Assembly (NCBI RefSeq): GCF_020169515.1
Contig: NZ_JAHMHW010000019.1
Coordinates: 25,902-89,901 of the forward strand
Length of the DNA stretch: 64,000 bases
Direction: 5' to 3'
Source of the DNA: Paenibacillus vietnamensis
GTDB taxonomy: Bacteria; Bacillota; Bacilli; Paenibacillales; Paenibacillaceae
The translations under genes were made by a program, and so were the position numbers. This document shows positions 1 to 8,086 of this stretch, one piece after another. The notes under the pieces were generated by a model. The model was not told the origin of the DNA and made no database searches. It worked only from the letters and a program-made list of their open reading frames with translations. The stretch's first letter is position 1. Each line of letters starts with the position of its first letter.

Positions 1-435
1 GTCATTCCCCCTCTAGAGGGCAAATTGTACACCGGGGATTATTTGAGCCCAGCATATTTCGAGCAGGAGGTTAAGGCGCCGTCCATGACGCCGCTGGATG
101 ATGTATGGAACGAGTTTTCCTACATGAATCAGCACGAGGTGCGAGCCGCTTTGGCTCGGTGCGGGCTGAAGAACGAGCATATTACACGTTCGCTAAACCA
201 GCTTAGCGGCGGCGAGCAGGCGAAGGTCAGGCTTTGCAAGCTAATGATGCGAGAGAGCAACTGGATTTTGTTCGACGAGCCGACGAACCATTTGGACATC
301 GTTGCGAAGGCGGAGCTTCAGCGCGCCTTGAAGGCTTATAAAGGCACGGTCGTGCTCGTCTCGCACGAGCCGGAATTTTATGAGGATTGGGTGACGAAGA
401 TTTGGGATGTGGAAGCCTGGTCCTCCCGAGGCTAA
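1..435 (+). CDS. ABC-F family ATP-binding protein, C-terminal part
   Basis: The reading frame is open from the first base, so this is the last 144 residues of a longer protein. It shows an ABC signature LSGGEQ (about 202-219), a Walker B WILFDEP with the following TNHLD loop (about 262-294) and the switch histidine in LVSHEPEF. The SGGEQ plus DEPTNHLD combination with no membrane segment is typical of ABC-F proteins, soluble ATPases that act on the ribosome (translation factors or antibiotic-protection proteins). Which subfamily cannot be decided, because the N-terminal cassette and interdomain linker lie outside the window. A terminator follows the stop. Confidence 0.85.
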   Translation, partial: VIPPLEGKLYTGDYLSPAYFEQEVKAPSMTPLDDVWNEFSYMNQHEVRAALARCGLKNEHITRSLNQLSGGEQAKVRLCKLMMRESNWILFDEPTNHLDIVAKAELQRALKAYKGTVVLVSHEPEFYEDWVTKIWDVEAWSSRG

Positions 436-445
436 CATTTCCCGC

Positions 446-486
446 GCAAGCCGGCCTGCGTTCCCGTAGGCCGGCTTGCTTGATTT
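446..486 (+). terminator. Intrinsic terminator of the ABC-F gene
   Basis: A perfect 11-bp stem GCAAGCCGGCC (446-456) pairs with 469-479 around a 12-nt loop and is followed by a short T-rich tract. It lies just after the stop at 435 and separates this gene from the two-component pair. Confidence 0.8.
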
Positions 487-558
487 TGCGATTAACCTTC
501 ATTATGATTAAAATGATTATCCGTTTTTATGACAACCGGAAGCAGGTGAACCTCTAAG

Positions 559-1257
559 ATGAAAGAGCGAATTCTCGTTGTGGAAGACGAAGCGGGCATT
601 TCCCGTATTTTGCAGCTGGAGCTGGAGCACGAAGGCTATACGGTCGGGACGGCTGCCGACGGACGCACGGGCTACGAAATGGCATCGACGGGCGAATGGC
701 AGCTTGTGCTGCTCGACGTCATGCTCCCCGAAATGAGCGGAATCGAGGTGCTTAGGCTGCTGCGGCAGGCAGGCAATCCGGTCCCTATCATTCTATTAAC
801 AGCAAGAGATACCGTGCCGGACAAGGTCAGCGGGTTTGAGCACGGCGCGAACGACTATATAACCAAACCTTTTGCGATGGAGGAGCTGCTTGCAAGGGTT
901 CGTAACATTTTGCGCATCTTCCAGCAGCATCCTAGAGAAGCGGAAGGCTCTGACATGATCAAGGTAGGCGATCTGACTATCGAGCTCAGAAGCCGAAAGG
1001 TGTTCCGCAAGGATATCCTGATCGAGCTGACGCCCCGCGAGTTCGAGCTGCTCGTTTATCTCGTGGAGAATAAAAACGATGAAAAATCGAGGGAAGATAT
1101 TTTATCCGAGGTATGGGGCTACGATTTTATCGGGGAAACGAATCTCGTAGATGTTTATATCCGATATTTGCGGCAAAAGCTGGACAAGGGTTACCGTCAT
1201 AAGCTTATTCATACGGTAAGAGGCGTCGGCTACATGATTAAGGAGCCCGATGCATGA
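559..1257 (+). CDS. OmpR/PhoB-family response regulator
   Basis: 232 residues: an N-terminal receiver domain with acidic pocket E9-D10-E11, phospho-acceptor D53 (LLDVMLPEMSG), T81 and K103, then a C-terminal winged-helix DNA-binding domain (about 135-228) ending GVGYMI, standard for the OmpR class. It should be phosphorylated by the kinase encoded next, whose ATG overlaps this stop by four bases, so the two are translationally coupled. Overall similarity is to ArlR/CssR-type regulators of Bacillota, but the stimulus and targets cannot be read from the sequence. The ATG start follows an AGCAGGTG ribosome site. Confidence 0.93.
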   Translation: MKERILVVEDEAGISRILQLELEHEGYTVGTAADGRTGYEMASTGEWQLVLLDVMLPEMSGIEVLRLLRQAGNPVPIILLTARDTVPDKVSGFEHGANDYITKPFAMEELLARVRNILRIFQQHPREAEGSDMIKVGDLTIELRSRKVFRKDILIELTPREFELLVYLVENKNDEKSREDILSEVWGYDFIGETNLVDVYIRYLRQKLDKGYRHKLIHTVRGVGYMIKEPDA

Positions 1258-2612
1258 CGCTGCGCAAAAGATTCACTCTTTTTACGATTTTCTGGCTTAT
1301 CTTTATTTTAATATTGTTTAATATTTTCGTTTATTTTTACGTGATCAAGATTACGACCGAAAGCGAAGAAGAAGTGATCGTCAATAAGGTCAATCTGATG
1401 CTTGAAAATCCTCGAATCCAAAGCGGCAGAGGGCTTAATACGCCTGAGCTGCTTAACGAGTATTACAATGTGAACGAAATGATCCGGATTATCGATCCGA
1501 ACAACCGGGTTGTCAATATTACAGGAACAGATCCTCTGCTGCTTCAGCTGCCCGCAACCTTCGAGATACAGCACCATACGGGCATGATTACGAAGAGCGG
1601 AGAGCGGATCCTGTTCATGCGCGTACCTCTGTACGAGGGCAACCGGGTAATTGCGATGCTCGAGGTGAACCGGATTCTGGACGAGCTGGACAATTACCTG
1701 CAGGTTCTGGTGGCCGCGCTAAGCGTAACGAGCGCAGGCGCCATCCTGTTCGCCATATTCGGCACGTACTGGTTCACCTCAAGGCTGACCGCGCCGATCC
1801 AGCAGATGGTCAATACGATGCGGGAAATCGACCGGAGCGGGAAGCTGCGGCAAATCGAGCTGAGCACGAAGGAAGAGTCGGCGGAGCTGCTGCAGCTCGT
1901 CCGCGCCTTCAATCAGATGATCGAGCGGCTCGACCGTACATTTGCCAAGCAGAAGCAGTTTGTTGCCGACGCTTCGCATGAGCTGAAAACGCCGCTGACG
2001 GTTATCAGCAGCTACGCGGGCATGCTGAAGCGCTGGGGACGCGATGACGAAAGCTTGCGGGACGAAGCGATCGAGGCTATCGACAAGGAAGCGAACCGTC
2101 TGCAAAACTTAACGAAATCCATGCTCATGCTGGCGGAAGCGGAGCAAGAGGATTGGCTCCGCCAAGAGCTGTTCGATGTCGTACAGGTCGTTGACGAGCT
2201 CGCCACGATGCTGCAAACGACATTCGGGAGGCCGATCCGCGTAAAAGCGATGTCGAAGGTAGTACGGATGGTCGGCGACAAGGACAAAATCAGGCAGCTG
2301 CTTGTCATCCTGCTCGATAACGCCATCAAATACTCGAAGGAACCGATCGATATTACGATTTCGCTTACCAGACATATCGTGAAGATTGAGGTTAAGGATC
2401 GAGGGATCGGCATTCCGGAAAACGAGATCCCGCATTTGTTCGAACGCTTTTACCGCGTGGACGGGGCGAGAAGCCGGACGACGGGAGGCGTCGGCCTCGG
2501 CTTGTCGATCGCCAAACGGATCATTGATTTGCACGAAGGCAAGGTCGATGTGTTTAGCAAACCGGATTTGGGCACAACCATTACAATTCAGTTCAAGCAG
2601 CGGAAGTCGTAA
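1254..2612 (+). CDS. Membrane sensor histidine kinase
   Basis: 452 residues. Transmembrane segments at about 10-32 and 150-172 bracket an extracytoplasmic sensor of some 115 residues; HAMP follows at about 173-225, then the dimerisation/H-box with H242 in ASHELKTPLT, then HATPase with N box (LLDNAIKYSKE), G1 (DRGIGIP), F box (FERFYRVD) and G2 (GVGLGLSI). It autophosphorylates on H242 and passes phosphate to the regulator upstream (ATGA overlap, 1254-1257). The architecture resembles ArlS/CssS, but the sensor domain gives no ligand clue. Confidence 0.93.
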   Translation: MTLRKRFTLFTIFWLIFILILFNIFVYFYVIKITTESEEEVIVNKVNLMLENPRIQSGRGLNTPELLNEYYNVNEMIRIIDPNNRVVNITGTDPLLLQLPATFEIQHHTGMITKSGERILFMRVPLYEGNRVIAMLEVNRILDELDNYLQVLVAALSVTSAGAILFAIFGTYWFTSRLTAPIQQMVNTMREIDRSGKLRQIELSTKEESAELLQLVRAFNQMIERLDRTFAKQKQFVADASHELKTPLTVISSYAGMLKRWGRDDESLRDEAIEAIDKEANRLQNLTKSMLMLAEAEQEDWLRQELFDVVQVVDELATMLQTTFGRPIRVKAMSKVVRMVGDKDKIRQLLVILLDNAIKYSKEPIDITISLTRHIVKIEVKDRGIGIPENEIPHLFERFYRVDGARSRTTGGVGLGLSIAKRIIDLHEGKVDVFSKPDLGTTITIQFKQRKS

Positions 2613-2635
2613 CTGACATGAGGGAGGAAGAAGCT

Positions 2636-3496
2636 ATGAAATACCGGACGGCGGCGGTACAGTACCGTTTGGAGGATATCAGCTCGTTCGAGCAGTTTGC
2701 CGCTCAGGTGAGGCATTATGTCCGCAACGCTTCGGAATACGGCGTACAATTTCTGTTGTTTCCGGAATTTTTGACGACGCAGCTGCTGTCGATCGGCGAT
2801 GAGCAAGGTGCCGCGCTTCCAATTGAACGATTGCCGGAATTTACGGCCGGCTACTTGGCCTTGTTCCAGTCGCTAGCAGCCGAGTACGGCATGTATATCG
2901 TGGGAGGCACTCATGTCATCGAGGTGGAAGACGGAAAAAGACGTAATGCCGCTCACTTGTTTCACCCGAACGGCCGCATAGACGTTCAGCATAAAATCCA
3001 TCTCACGCCGACCGAAGTAAGCGAATGGAACATGTCTCCGGGCGAAGGGCTTGAGGTTTTCGAGACGGCATTCGGGAAAATCGCGATGCTCACCTGCTAT
3101 GACATTGAATTTCCCGAAATCGTACGTATGGCCCGTGCCAAGGGAGCGGACGTTATTTTCTGTCCTTCCTGCACTGACGACCGTCACGGCTTTTACCGCG
3201 TGAGGTATTGCTGCCATGCAAGAGCGGTAGAGAATCAGGTCTATATCGTGACGACGGGAACGGTAGGGGCGCTGCGCAGCGTCGACTTCATGAGAGCGAA
3301 CTTCGGACAAGCTGCGGTCATAACCCCGAACGATATTCCTTTTCCTCCGGCCGGCATCATGACCGAAGGGGTCTTTAACGACGATATGCTTGTTGTCGCG
3401 GATCTCGACCTGACGCTGCTGGAGGATGTGCGGGCAAGCGGATCGGTTACGACCTGGCGCGACCGCCGGACGGACTTGTACCCGGATTGGAGCTAA
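2636..3496 (+). CDS. Carbon-nitrogen hydrolase (nitrilase superfamily), YhcX C-domain-like
   Basis: 286 residues with the nitrilase triad: E44 (FPEF), K121 (QHKIHL) and nucleophile C155 (LTCYDIEFPE). Members hydrolyse amides or nitriles; the substrate here is unknown. An in-frame ATG at 2618 is not the start, because it lies inside the ribosome site GGGAGGAAG that serves the ATG at 2636. A GNAT gene follows 41 bases downstream. In B. subtilis a GNAT domain and a nitrilase domain form one protein, YhcX, so these two genes look like the separated halves and probably act together. It begins 23 bases after the kinase stop. Confidence 0.88.
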   Translation: MKYRTAAVQYRLEDISSFEQFAAQVRHYVRNASEYGVQFLLFPEFLTTQLLSIGDEQGAALPIERLPEFTAGYLALFQSLAAEYGMYIVGGTHVIEVEDGKRRNAAHLFHPNGRIDVQHKIHLTPTEVSEWNMSPGEGLEVFETAFGKIAMLTCYDIEFPEIVRMARAKGADVIFCPSCTDDRHGFYRVRYCCHARAVENQVYIVTTGTVGALRSVDFMRANFGQAAVITPNDIPFPPAGIMTEGVFNDDMLVVADLDLTLLEDVRASGSVTTWRDRRTDLYPDWS

Positions 3497-3537
3497 TGTA
3501 CAATCGGACTCGCGGCCCAGGGAGGCGATGAAAGCTC

Positions 3538-4197
3538 ATGCATAAAGAGCTATATTTGTATGTGGAAGGCAAGCCGCGGAAAACCGTTATCCGCAATTAC
3601 GACCAGCAGGATTTCGAGGCTTTAATCGATGTGCAGCGGGCCAGCTTCCCGCCGCCATTTCCGGAGGAGCTGCTTTGGAGCAAAGAACAGCTGCTCGAGC
3701 ATGTGACCCGTTTCCCGGAAGGCGCTTTATGCGCCGAAGCGGACGGCAGGATCATCGGATCGATGACCGGGCTTATCGTCAGCATGGGGGATTACGGCGA
3801 TGCGCACAGCTGGGAATCGATAACGGGAAACGGCTTTATCCGCAACCATAATCCGGCAGGCGAAACCTTGTATGTCGTTGACATTTGCGTTATTCCGGAG
3901 TACAGGAAGTCTGGAATCGGCAAGTGGCTTATGCAGGCGATGTACGATACGGTCGTATATTTGGGATTGGACAGGCTGCTCGGAGGCGGAAGAATGCCGG
4001 GCTACGAGGCTTATGCCGACGAGCTGAGCGCCGAGCAATATTTGGACAAGGTGGTAATGGGAGAGCTGAAGGATCCGGTTATCTCGTTTCTGCTGCGCTG
4101 CGGACGCATGCCGGTCACCGTCGCCCATCAATATTTGGAGGATGAGCAATCCCGCAATTGCGCCGTCATTATGGAATGGAGAAATCCGTTTAAATAA
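3538..4197 (+). CDS. GNAT N-acetyltransferase, YhcX N-domain-like
   Basis: 219 residues. The acetyl-CoA binding motif A is seen as VDICVIPEYRKSGIGKWLM (about residues 113-131). The gene lies directly after the nitrilase-family gene and is preceded by GGGAGG. Similarity to the GNAT half of YhcX and the adjacency suggest a two-subunit version of that enzyme, with the gene order reversed relative to the fusion. The acyl acceptor is unknown. Confidence 0.85.
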   Translation: MHKELYLYVEGKPRKTVIRNYDQQDFEALIDVQRASFPPPFPEELLWSKEQLLEHVTRFPEGALCAEADGRIIGSMTGLIVSMGDYGDAHSWESITGNGFIRNHNPAGETLYVVDICVIPEYRKSGIGKWLMQAMYDTVVYLGLDRLLGGGRMPGYEAYADELSAEQYLDKVVMGELKDPVISFLLRCGRMPVTVAHQYLEDEQSRNCAVIMEWRNPFK

Positions 4198-4214
4198 AGG
4201 AGCCTGATACATAT

Positions 4215-4889
4215 ATGTTAATTTATCACCGCATTACTTCGATTGATGATCCTTATTTCGGCTCGCTGCATCAGCTGCTTCAGACCATTTTTCCGTCTGA
4301 GGAGGTTTTGGCTTATGAGCTGTGGAAGGAGCCGCTTGAGGATCCTTCCATCCATGTTTATGCCGCTATTCATGAGGGAGAAGTCGTCGGGTCGACGGAA
4401 TACCGCTATTATCCTTCCATGCGCGTTGCGATGACCGATTTTACGATCATCGGGAAGCCTTCGCTCGGCATCGGAAGGTTTCTGCTCCGCAACCGGGAGC
4501 GCGATTTGCAAAGGCTCGCCGCAGAATCGGGAACCGAACCGATCGGGATGTTCGCGGAGGTATACGACCCTTACCGGGCGGGCGGGCACGAATTTGGCGG
4601 CGTAACCCCAATGAGCCCGTACGTGCGGCGCGAGGTGTTGTCGCACATTGGCTACAAGAGGCTGAATCTGACCTACGTGCATCCTTCGTGGGACCATGAA
4701 GGACAGGCCGTATCCGAGCTGGATTTATGCTTTTTGCCAAAGGACGAGGAGATGGTTTCTCTTGATTCCTCGCTCGTCGCCGAGTTTCTCGAAACGTATT
4801 ATGCCGCCTTGCCGAATAAGCCTGCGGAATGGCACGGCATGATGGGCCGGATCCGCGCGGCAAGTTCGATCGGGCTGCTGCCGTTATGA
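4215..4889 (+). CDS. GNAT-like acetyltransferase
   Basis: 224 residues with a diverged GNAT fold: strands around AAIHEGEVVGSTEYRYY and a pyrophosphate-loop-like GIGRFLLRNRERDLQ (about residues 86-100). It begins 17 bases after the preceding GNAT stop (ribosome site AAAGGAG) and its stop overlaps the next ATG, so it is co-transcribed with both neighbours. The substrate cannot be predicted. Confidence 0.7.
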   Translation: MLIYHRITSIDDPYFGSLHQLLQTIFPSEEVLAYELWKEPLEDPSIHVYAAIHEGEVVGSTEYRYYPSMRVAMTDFTIIGKPSLGIGRFLLRNRERDLQRLAAESGTEPIGMFAEVYDPYRAGGHEFGGVTPMSPYVRREVLSHIGYKRLNLTYVHPSWDHEGQAVSELDLCFLPKDEEMVSLDSSLVAEFLETYYAALPNKPAEWHGMMGRIRAASSIGLLPL

Positions 4890-5662
4890 CAAAACTGATT
4901 TTCAGGGGAACCGGGGATTCGATGGGTGTGCCGCGTGTTTACTGCGACTGTGAGGTTTGCGAAGAGGCGAGACGGACCGGCGTCAACAGGCGATTGCGTT
5001 CCTCGCTGCAAATCGAGGACCCGGATGCGGGGACGATATGGATCGACTGCGGGCCGGATTGGGGCTCGCAAATGGAAGCGGCCGCTATCCGGACCGTCGA
5101 TTCGATGCTGATTACGCATGCGCATTTCGATCATATTGGAGGTTTGGTTGAGTGGGCCGACGCCTGCCGCTGGCGGAAGGAACGGGGTAGCGCCTATGCT
5201 CCCTCTGAAGTCATTCGGGACGTATTGGCCCGCTTTCCATGGCTGAGCGGCCACATTGATTTTCAGTCCTTCGATCAGCCGATCGTCATTGGCAAGTGGA
5301 AGGTATCGAGCTGGCGCGTCAACCACGGCAAGAACGGATACGCTTATGCCTTCCGTTTCGAGCATATCCGCAGCGGTTACAAATGGGCGTACTGCTCCGA
5401 TTCGATAGGCTTAACGGAGCAGCAGCAGGAGCCTTTGTACGGCTTGGATCTTCTCGTATTCGGAACGAGCTTCTACAAGGAGCCGTACGCTTATGAGACA
5501 AGGTCCGTCTACGACGTGACGGAGGCTGTCGAGCTTACGCGTACATGGGGAGTAAAGCGCACTTTGCTTACGCATATGTCCCACGACATTGATTTGCAGA
5601 GGGATTATGAGCTGCCTCCGGAAATATCGTTCGCACGAACCGGCATGACGATAGAGATATAG
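4886..5662 (+). CDS. MBL-fold metallo-hydrolase, PhnP-like
   Basis: 258 residues. The metal motif H78-A-H80-F-D82-H83 is present, plus the N-terminal zinc cysteines C20, C22 and C25 that mark the PhnP type (cyclic phosphodiesterase / RNase Z-like fold), and a later histidine in LLTHMSHDID. The ATG at 4886 overlaps the previous stop (ATGA); a longer frame from 4829 has no ribosome site and would overlap the previous gene by 61 bases. No phosphonate genes are nearby, so the role is probably another phosphodiester hydrolysis. Confidence 0.85.
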   Translation: MTKLIFRGTGDSMGVPRVYCDCEVCEEARRTGVNRRLRSSLQIEDPDAGTIWIDCGPDWGSQMEAAAIRTVDSMLITHAHFDHIGGLVEWADACRWRKERGSAYAPSEVIRDVLARFPWLSGHIDFQSFDQPIVIGKWKVSSWRVNHGKNGYAYAFRFEHIRSGYKWAYCSDSIGLTEQQQEPLYGLDLLVFGTSFYKEPYAYETRSVYDVTEAVELTRTWGVKRTLLTHMSHDIDLQRDYELPPEISFARTGMTIEI

Positions 5663-5688
5663 GGAAGCTTATTACTTTAGTTTTCTGC

Positions 5689-5718
5689 TTGACATTATAC
5701 TTGTCCTTTATGTACATT
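5689..5718 (+). promoter_or_regulatory. Sigma-A-type promoter of the 5725-5957 RNA
   Basis: TTGACA at 5689-5694, an 18-bp spacer and TACATT at 5713-5718. The -35 is perfect and the -10 matches four of six positions. It lies 27 bases after the stop of the hydrolase gene and just upstream of a region rich in RNA helices with no reading frame. Confidence 0.6.
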
Positions 5719-5724
5719 AAGGAA

Positions 5725-5957
5725 GTAAGCTGTTTTGACAATTGCTGTTTAAAGGGGAAATTTTAATGTTTGCCGGTGTCCATAACTCTTAATTGGATAT
5801 AGTCAGATACGATGGGATAGACCTGTCCGGTGCGCATGTGCCGAATGTCAAGGTTTATTTAGTGATCTGACGCCAAGAGTTCTGGACATGAGGATTTCCG
5901 CCTGATTGCAGTTTGACATCGGCCAAATCACCGTGCTCTTCAGCACGGTTTTTTTAT
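5725..5957 (+). ncRNA. Putative structured small RNA (unidentified; 6S-like rod)
   Basis: The stretch has no plausible gene but folds into one long rod. 5776-5790 pairs with 5875-5889 (14 of 15 pairs), 5802-5808 with 5865-5871 (7 bp), 5819-5824 with 5851-5856, and an apical hairpin lies at 5828-5843. GGAAAT/ATTTCC (near 5756 and 5894) may pair below a bubble. It has its own promoter (5689-5718) and terminator (5931-5955). A rod with a central bubble and about 200-230 nt in length fits 6S RNA, which mimics an open promoter and binds RNA polymerase, but I could not match a conserved 6S sequence, so another RNA class is possible. Confidence 0.5.
5931..5957 (+). terminator. Terminator of the structured RNA
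   Basis: CCGTGCT (5931-5937) pairs perfectly with AGCACGG (5942-5948) around a CTTC tetraloop, followed by seven T. Confidence 0.88.
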
Positions 5958-5968
5958 ACCCTTTTTTG

Positions 5969-6000
5969 GCTATACGTATCGATTCCGTTACGTATAGTCC
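5969..6000 (+). repeat. Inverted repeat in the mutS2-like leader
   Basis: Arms of 11 bp (GGCTATACGTA and TACGTATAGTC, one G-U pair) flank a 10-nt loop between two terminators. No function can be assigned; it could be an operator or an RNA hairpin of the leader. Confidence 0.5.
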
Positions 6001-6034
6001 GAAGACGGGGATATCGAATGGCCGTTGCCGGATA

Positions 6035-6078
6035 AGACAGGAATGGAACGCGCTCGCGTTCTGTTTCTGTCTTTTTTA
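6035..6078 (+). terminator. Strong terminator or attenuator just before the mutS2-like gene
   Basis: 6035-6052 pairs with 6055-6072 over up to 18 bp (three G-U pairs), followed by a T run. It ends only about 13 bases before the AGGAGG ribosome site of the next gene, leaving no room for a separate promoter after it. Transcription from upstream would therefore have to read through, which suggests attenuation. Confidence 0.75.
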
Positions 6079-6104
6079 TTCCCATTTTTAGGAGGCTTAC
6101 AAAG

Positions 6105-8057
6105 ATGAACGAAACGACTTACAGCAAACTGGAATTTAACAAAATAAAAGAGCTGCTGCTCGGATTTACGGTATCACCAGCGGGCAGGCAGCTGGCAGAC
6201 CGGCTTCAGCCGAGCCCGAAGCTGCGGCAGGTCGACGCATGGCTTCGGGAAACGGAGGAGGCTGCCAGGCTGCTTGCTAGCGGCGCCAGCGTCCCGTTAT
6301 CCGCGATGGAAGGCATCGATGCGTTTCTGGTCCTGCTCGGCAAAGGCCGGATCTATAACGAGACGGAGCTGGAGCAGCTGTCCGTCTGGCTGACCTCCGT
6401 GGCTCAGATGAAAAAGTACATGGCCGCCAAACGCCAAATCGCGCCGACCATCGCATCGTATGCGGATTCCATGTACGATTGTCCCGAGCTGCGGGAAGAG
6501 CTGCAGCGCTGCATTCGTTATGGTTTAATAACGGATCAGGCAAGCCCGGATCTTGCATTTATCCGCCGTCACATTTACGCATCCGAGGACAGAATCCAGC
6601 GTAAGCTCGAGCAGTCGCTGCATAAATACCGTACTTCACTTCAGGAAACGGTAATCAGCAAACGGAGGGACCGGTTTGTCATAGCGGTAAAGCGGGAGCT
6701 GCGCAAGCAGGTACCCGGGACGGTTTGGGACGAATCATCAAGCGGACAAACGCTGTTCGTCGAGCCGATCGACGTAGCGGAGCTGCAGGCGGAGCTTCAG
6801 CAGTGGAAGGCGGAGGAAGAACGGGAGCGAACGGCCGTGCTTGCGAGGCTGTCGGAGCTTGCCGAAGCCTATTCCGGTGAGCTGCACCGCAATGTGGAAG
6901 CGATGGCTTCCTTTGATTTCATTTTGGCAAGAGCCAAGCTGTCACGCTCCTATGACGGAATCCGGATCGGACTGTCCGACCGGCCGGTCATCCGGCTGGA
7001 AGGAGCAAGGCACCCGCTGCTGGGCGGAGAAGGGGTGCCGCTCAACGTCGAGCTCGGTTATTCGTGGAAGCAGCTGATCATTACCGGCCCGAATACGGGC
7101 GGGAAAACCGTTACGCTCAAAACGATCGGATTGTTCGTGCTGATGGTACAATCCGGACTTCTCGTTCCCGCGGCGGAAGGCAGCGAAATCGGCACGTTCG
7201 ACCATGTTATCGCCGATGTCGGCGACGGACAGAGCCTGGAGCAATCACTCAGCACTTTCTCCTCGCACATTACCGTGCTGAAGGAAATGCTGGATCGCGC
7301 CTCTCCCCGGGCGCTGCTGCTGCTCGATGAGCTTGCTGCGGGCACCGATCCCGCGGAAGGGATCGCCTTGTCGATAGCCCTGCTGGAAAAGCTGCTGCAG
7401 CGTGGAGCGCTAACGGTGGCAACGACACATTTTAACGAAATCAAAACTTATGCATCCAGGACCCCCGGGTGTCAAAACGGGAAGATGGCTTTTGACCCGA
7501 TAACCTTGAAACCGTTATACCGTCTGGAGATGGGGGAAGCGGGAGAAAGTCATGCGTTCGCCATCGCCAGACGATACGGCTTGCCGGAAGAGGTTATGCA
7601 GCGTGCGGAGCAGCTTCTTGTCCGAAAAAACGGAAGGGATGCCGAACCGGAGACTGGGCTCAAAGATCCGGAGGGGAACGCGGCTTATAGCGTGACTCAA
7701 CCTGACACTGCGGAAAAAGCTGCGGCGGAAGCAGCTGCCGTACCGGAAAAAACGAAGAAGCGGCCGCTGGAGAAAGGAGACGCCGTCTGGATCTATCCGC
7801 TCCGGCGGCAAGGCATCGTCTATCGGGCTGCAGATGAAAGAGGAACGGTAATCGTGCAGGTACAGGGGCAAAAACTCAGCTTTAATCAGAAAAGACTGAA
7901 GCTGTATATCGAAAGGTCCGAGCTCTATCCGGACGCAGAATACGATCTGGATATCGTCTTCGAATCGAAGCAGAACCGGAAGCTGCGCAAGCAGATGAGC
8001 CGGAAGCATGTCGAAGGGGTTTGCATCGAAACCCCAAAAGAAGATTTATTTGAGTGA
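6105..8057 (+). CDS. MutS2-like DNA-binding ATPase lacking the Smr domain
   Basis: 650 residues. A coiled MutS-type clamp/lever region (about 1-290) precedes an ABC-like ATPase with Walker A GPNTGGKT (328-335), Walker B LLLLDELAAGTDP and the H-loop in VATTHFNE. A low-complexity linker (about 515-555) leads to a KOW-like beta domain (GDAVWIYPLRRQGIVY). True MutS2 is about 785 residues and ends with an Smr nuclease domain; here the protein stops at the KOW-like part, so it should bind branched DNA or collided ribosomes without cutting. AGGAGG lies 9 bases before the ATG. A second, full-length MutS2 probably exists elsewhere in the genome. Confidence 0.9.
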   Translation: MNETTYSKLEFNKIKELLLGFTVSPAGRQLADRLQPSPKLRQVDAWLRETEEAARLLASGASVPLSAMEGIDAFLVLLGKGRIYNETELEQLSVWLTSVAQMKKYMAAKRQIAPTIASYADSMYDCPELREELQRCIRYGLITDQASPDLAFIRRHIYASEDRIQRKLEQSLHKYRTSLQETVISKRRDRFVIAVKRELRKQVPGTVWDESSSGQTLFVEPIDVAELQAELQQWKAEEERERTAVLARLSELAEAYSGELHRNVEAMASFDFILARAKLSRSYDGIRIGLSDRPVIRLEGARHPLLGGEGVPLNVELGYSWKQLIITGPNTGGKTVTLKTIGLFVLMVQSGLLVPAAEGSEIGTFDHVIADVGDGQSLEQSLSTFSSHITVLKEMLDRASPRALLLLDELAAGTDPAEGIALSIALLEKLLQRGALTVATTHFNEIKTYASRTPGCQNGKMAFDPITLKPLYRLEMGEAGESHAFAIARRYGLPEEVMQRAEQLLVRKNGRDAEPETGLKDPEGNAAYSVTQPDTAEKAAAEAAAVPEKTKKRPLEKGDAVWIYPLRRQGIVYRAADERGTVIVQVQGQKLSFNQKRLKLYIERSELYPDAEYDLDIVFESKQNRKLRKQMSRKHVEGVCIETPKEDLFE

Positions 8058-8086
8058 CCGGCCTGAGTCGAATCGGAAGCCAAGCA

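Noticed and set aside
5906..6091. 61-codon frame upstream of the MutS2-like gene
   Set aside because: It runs through two terminator hairpins and has no ribosome site.
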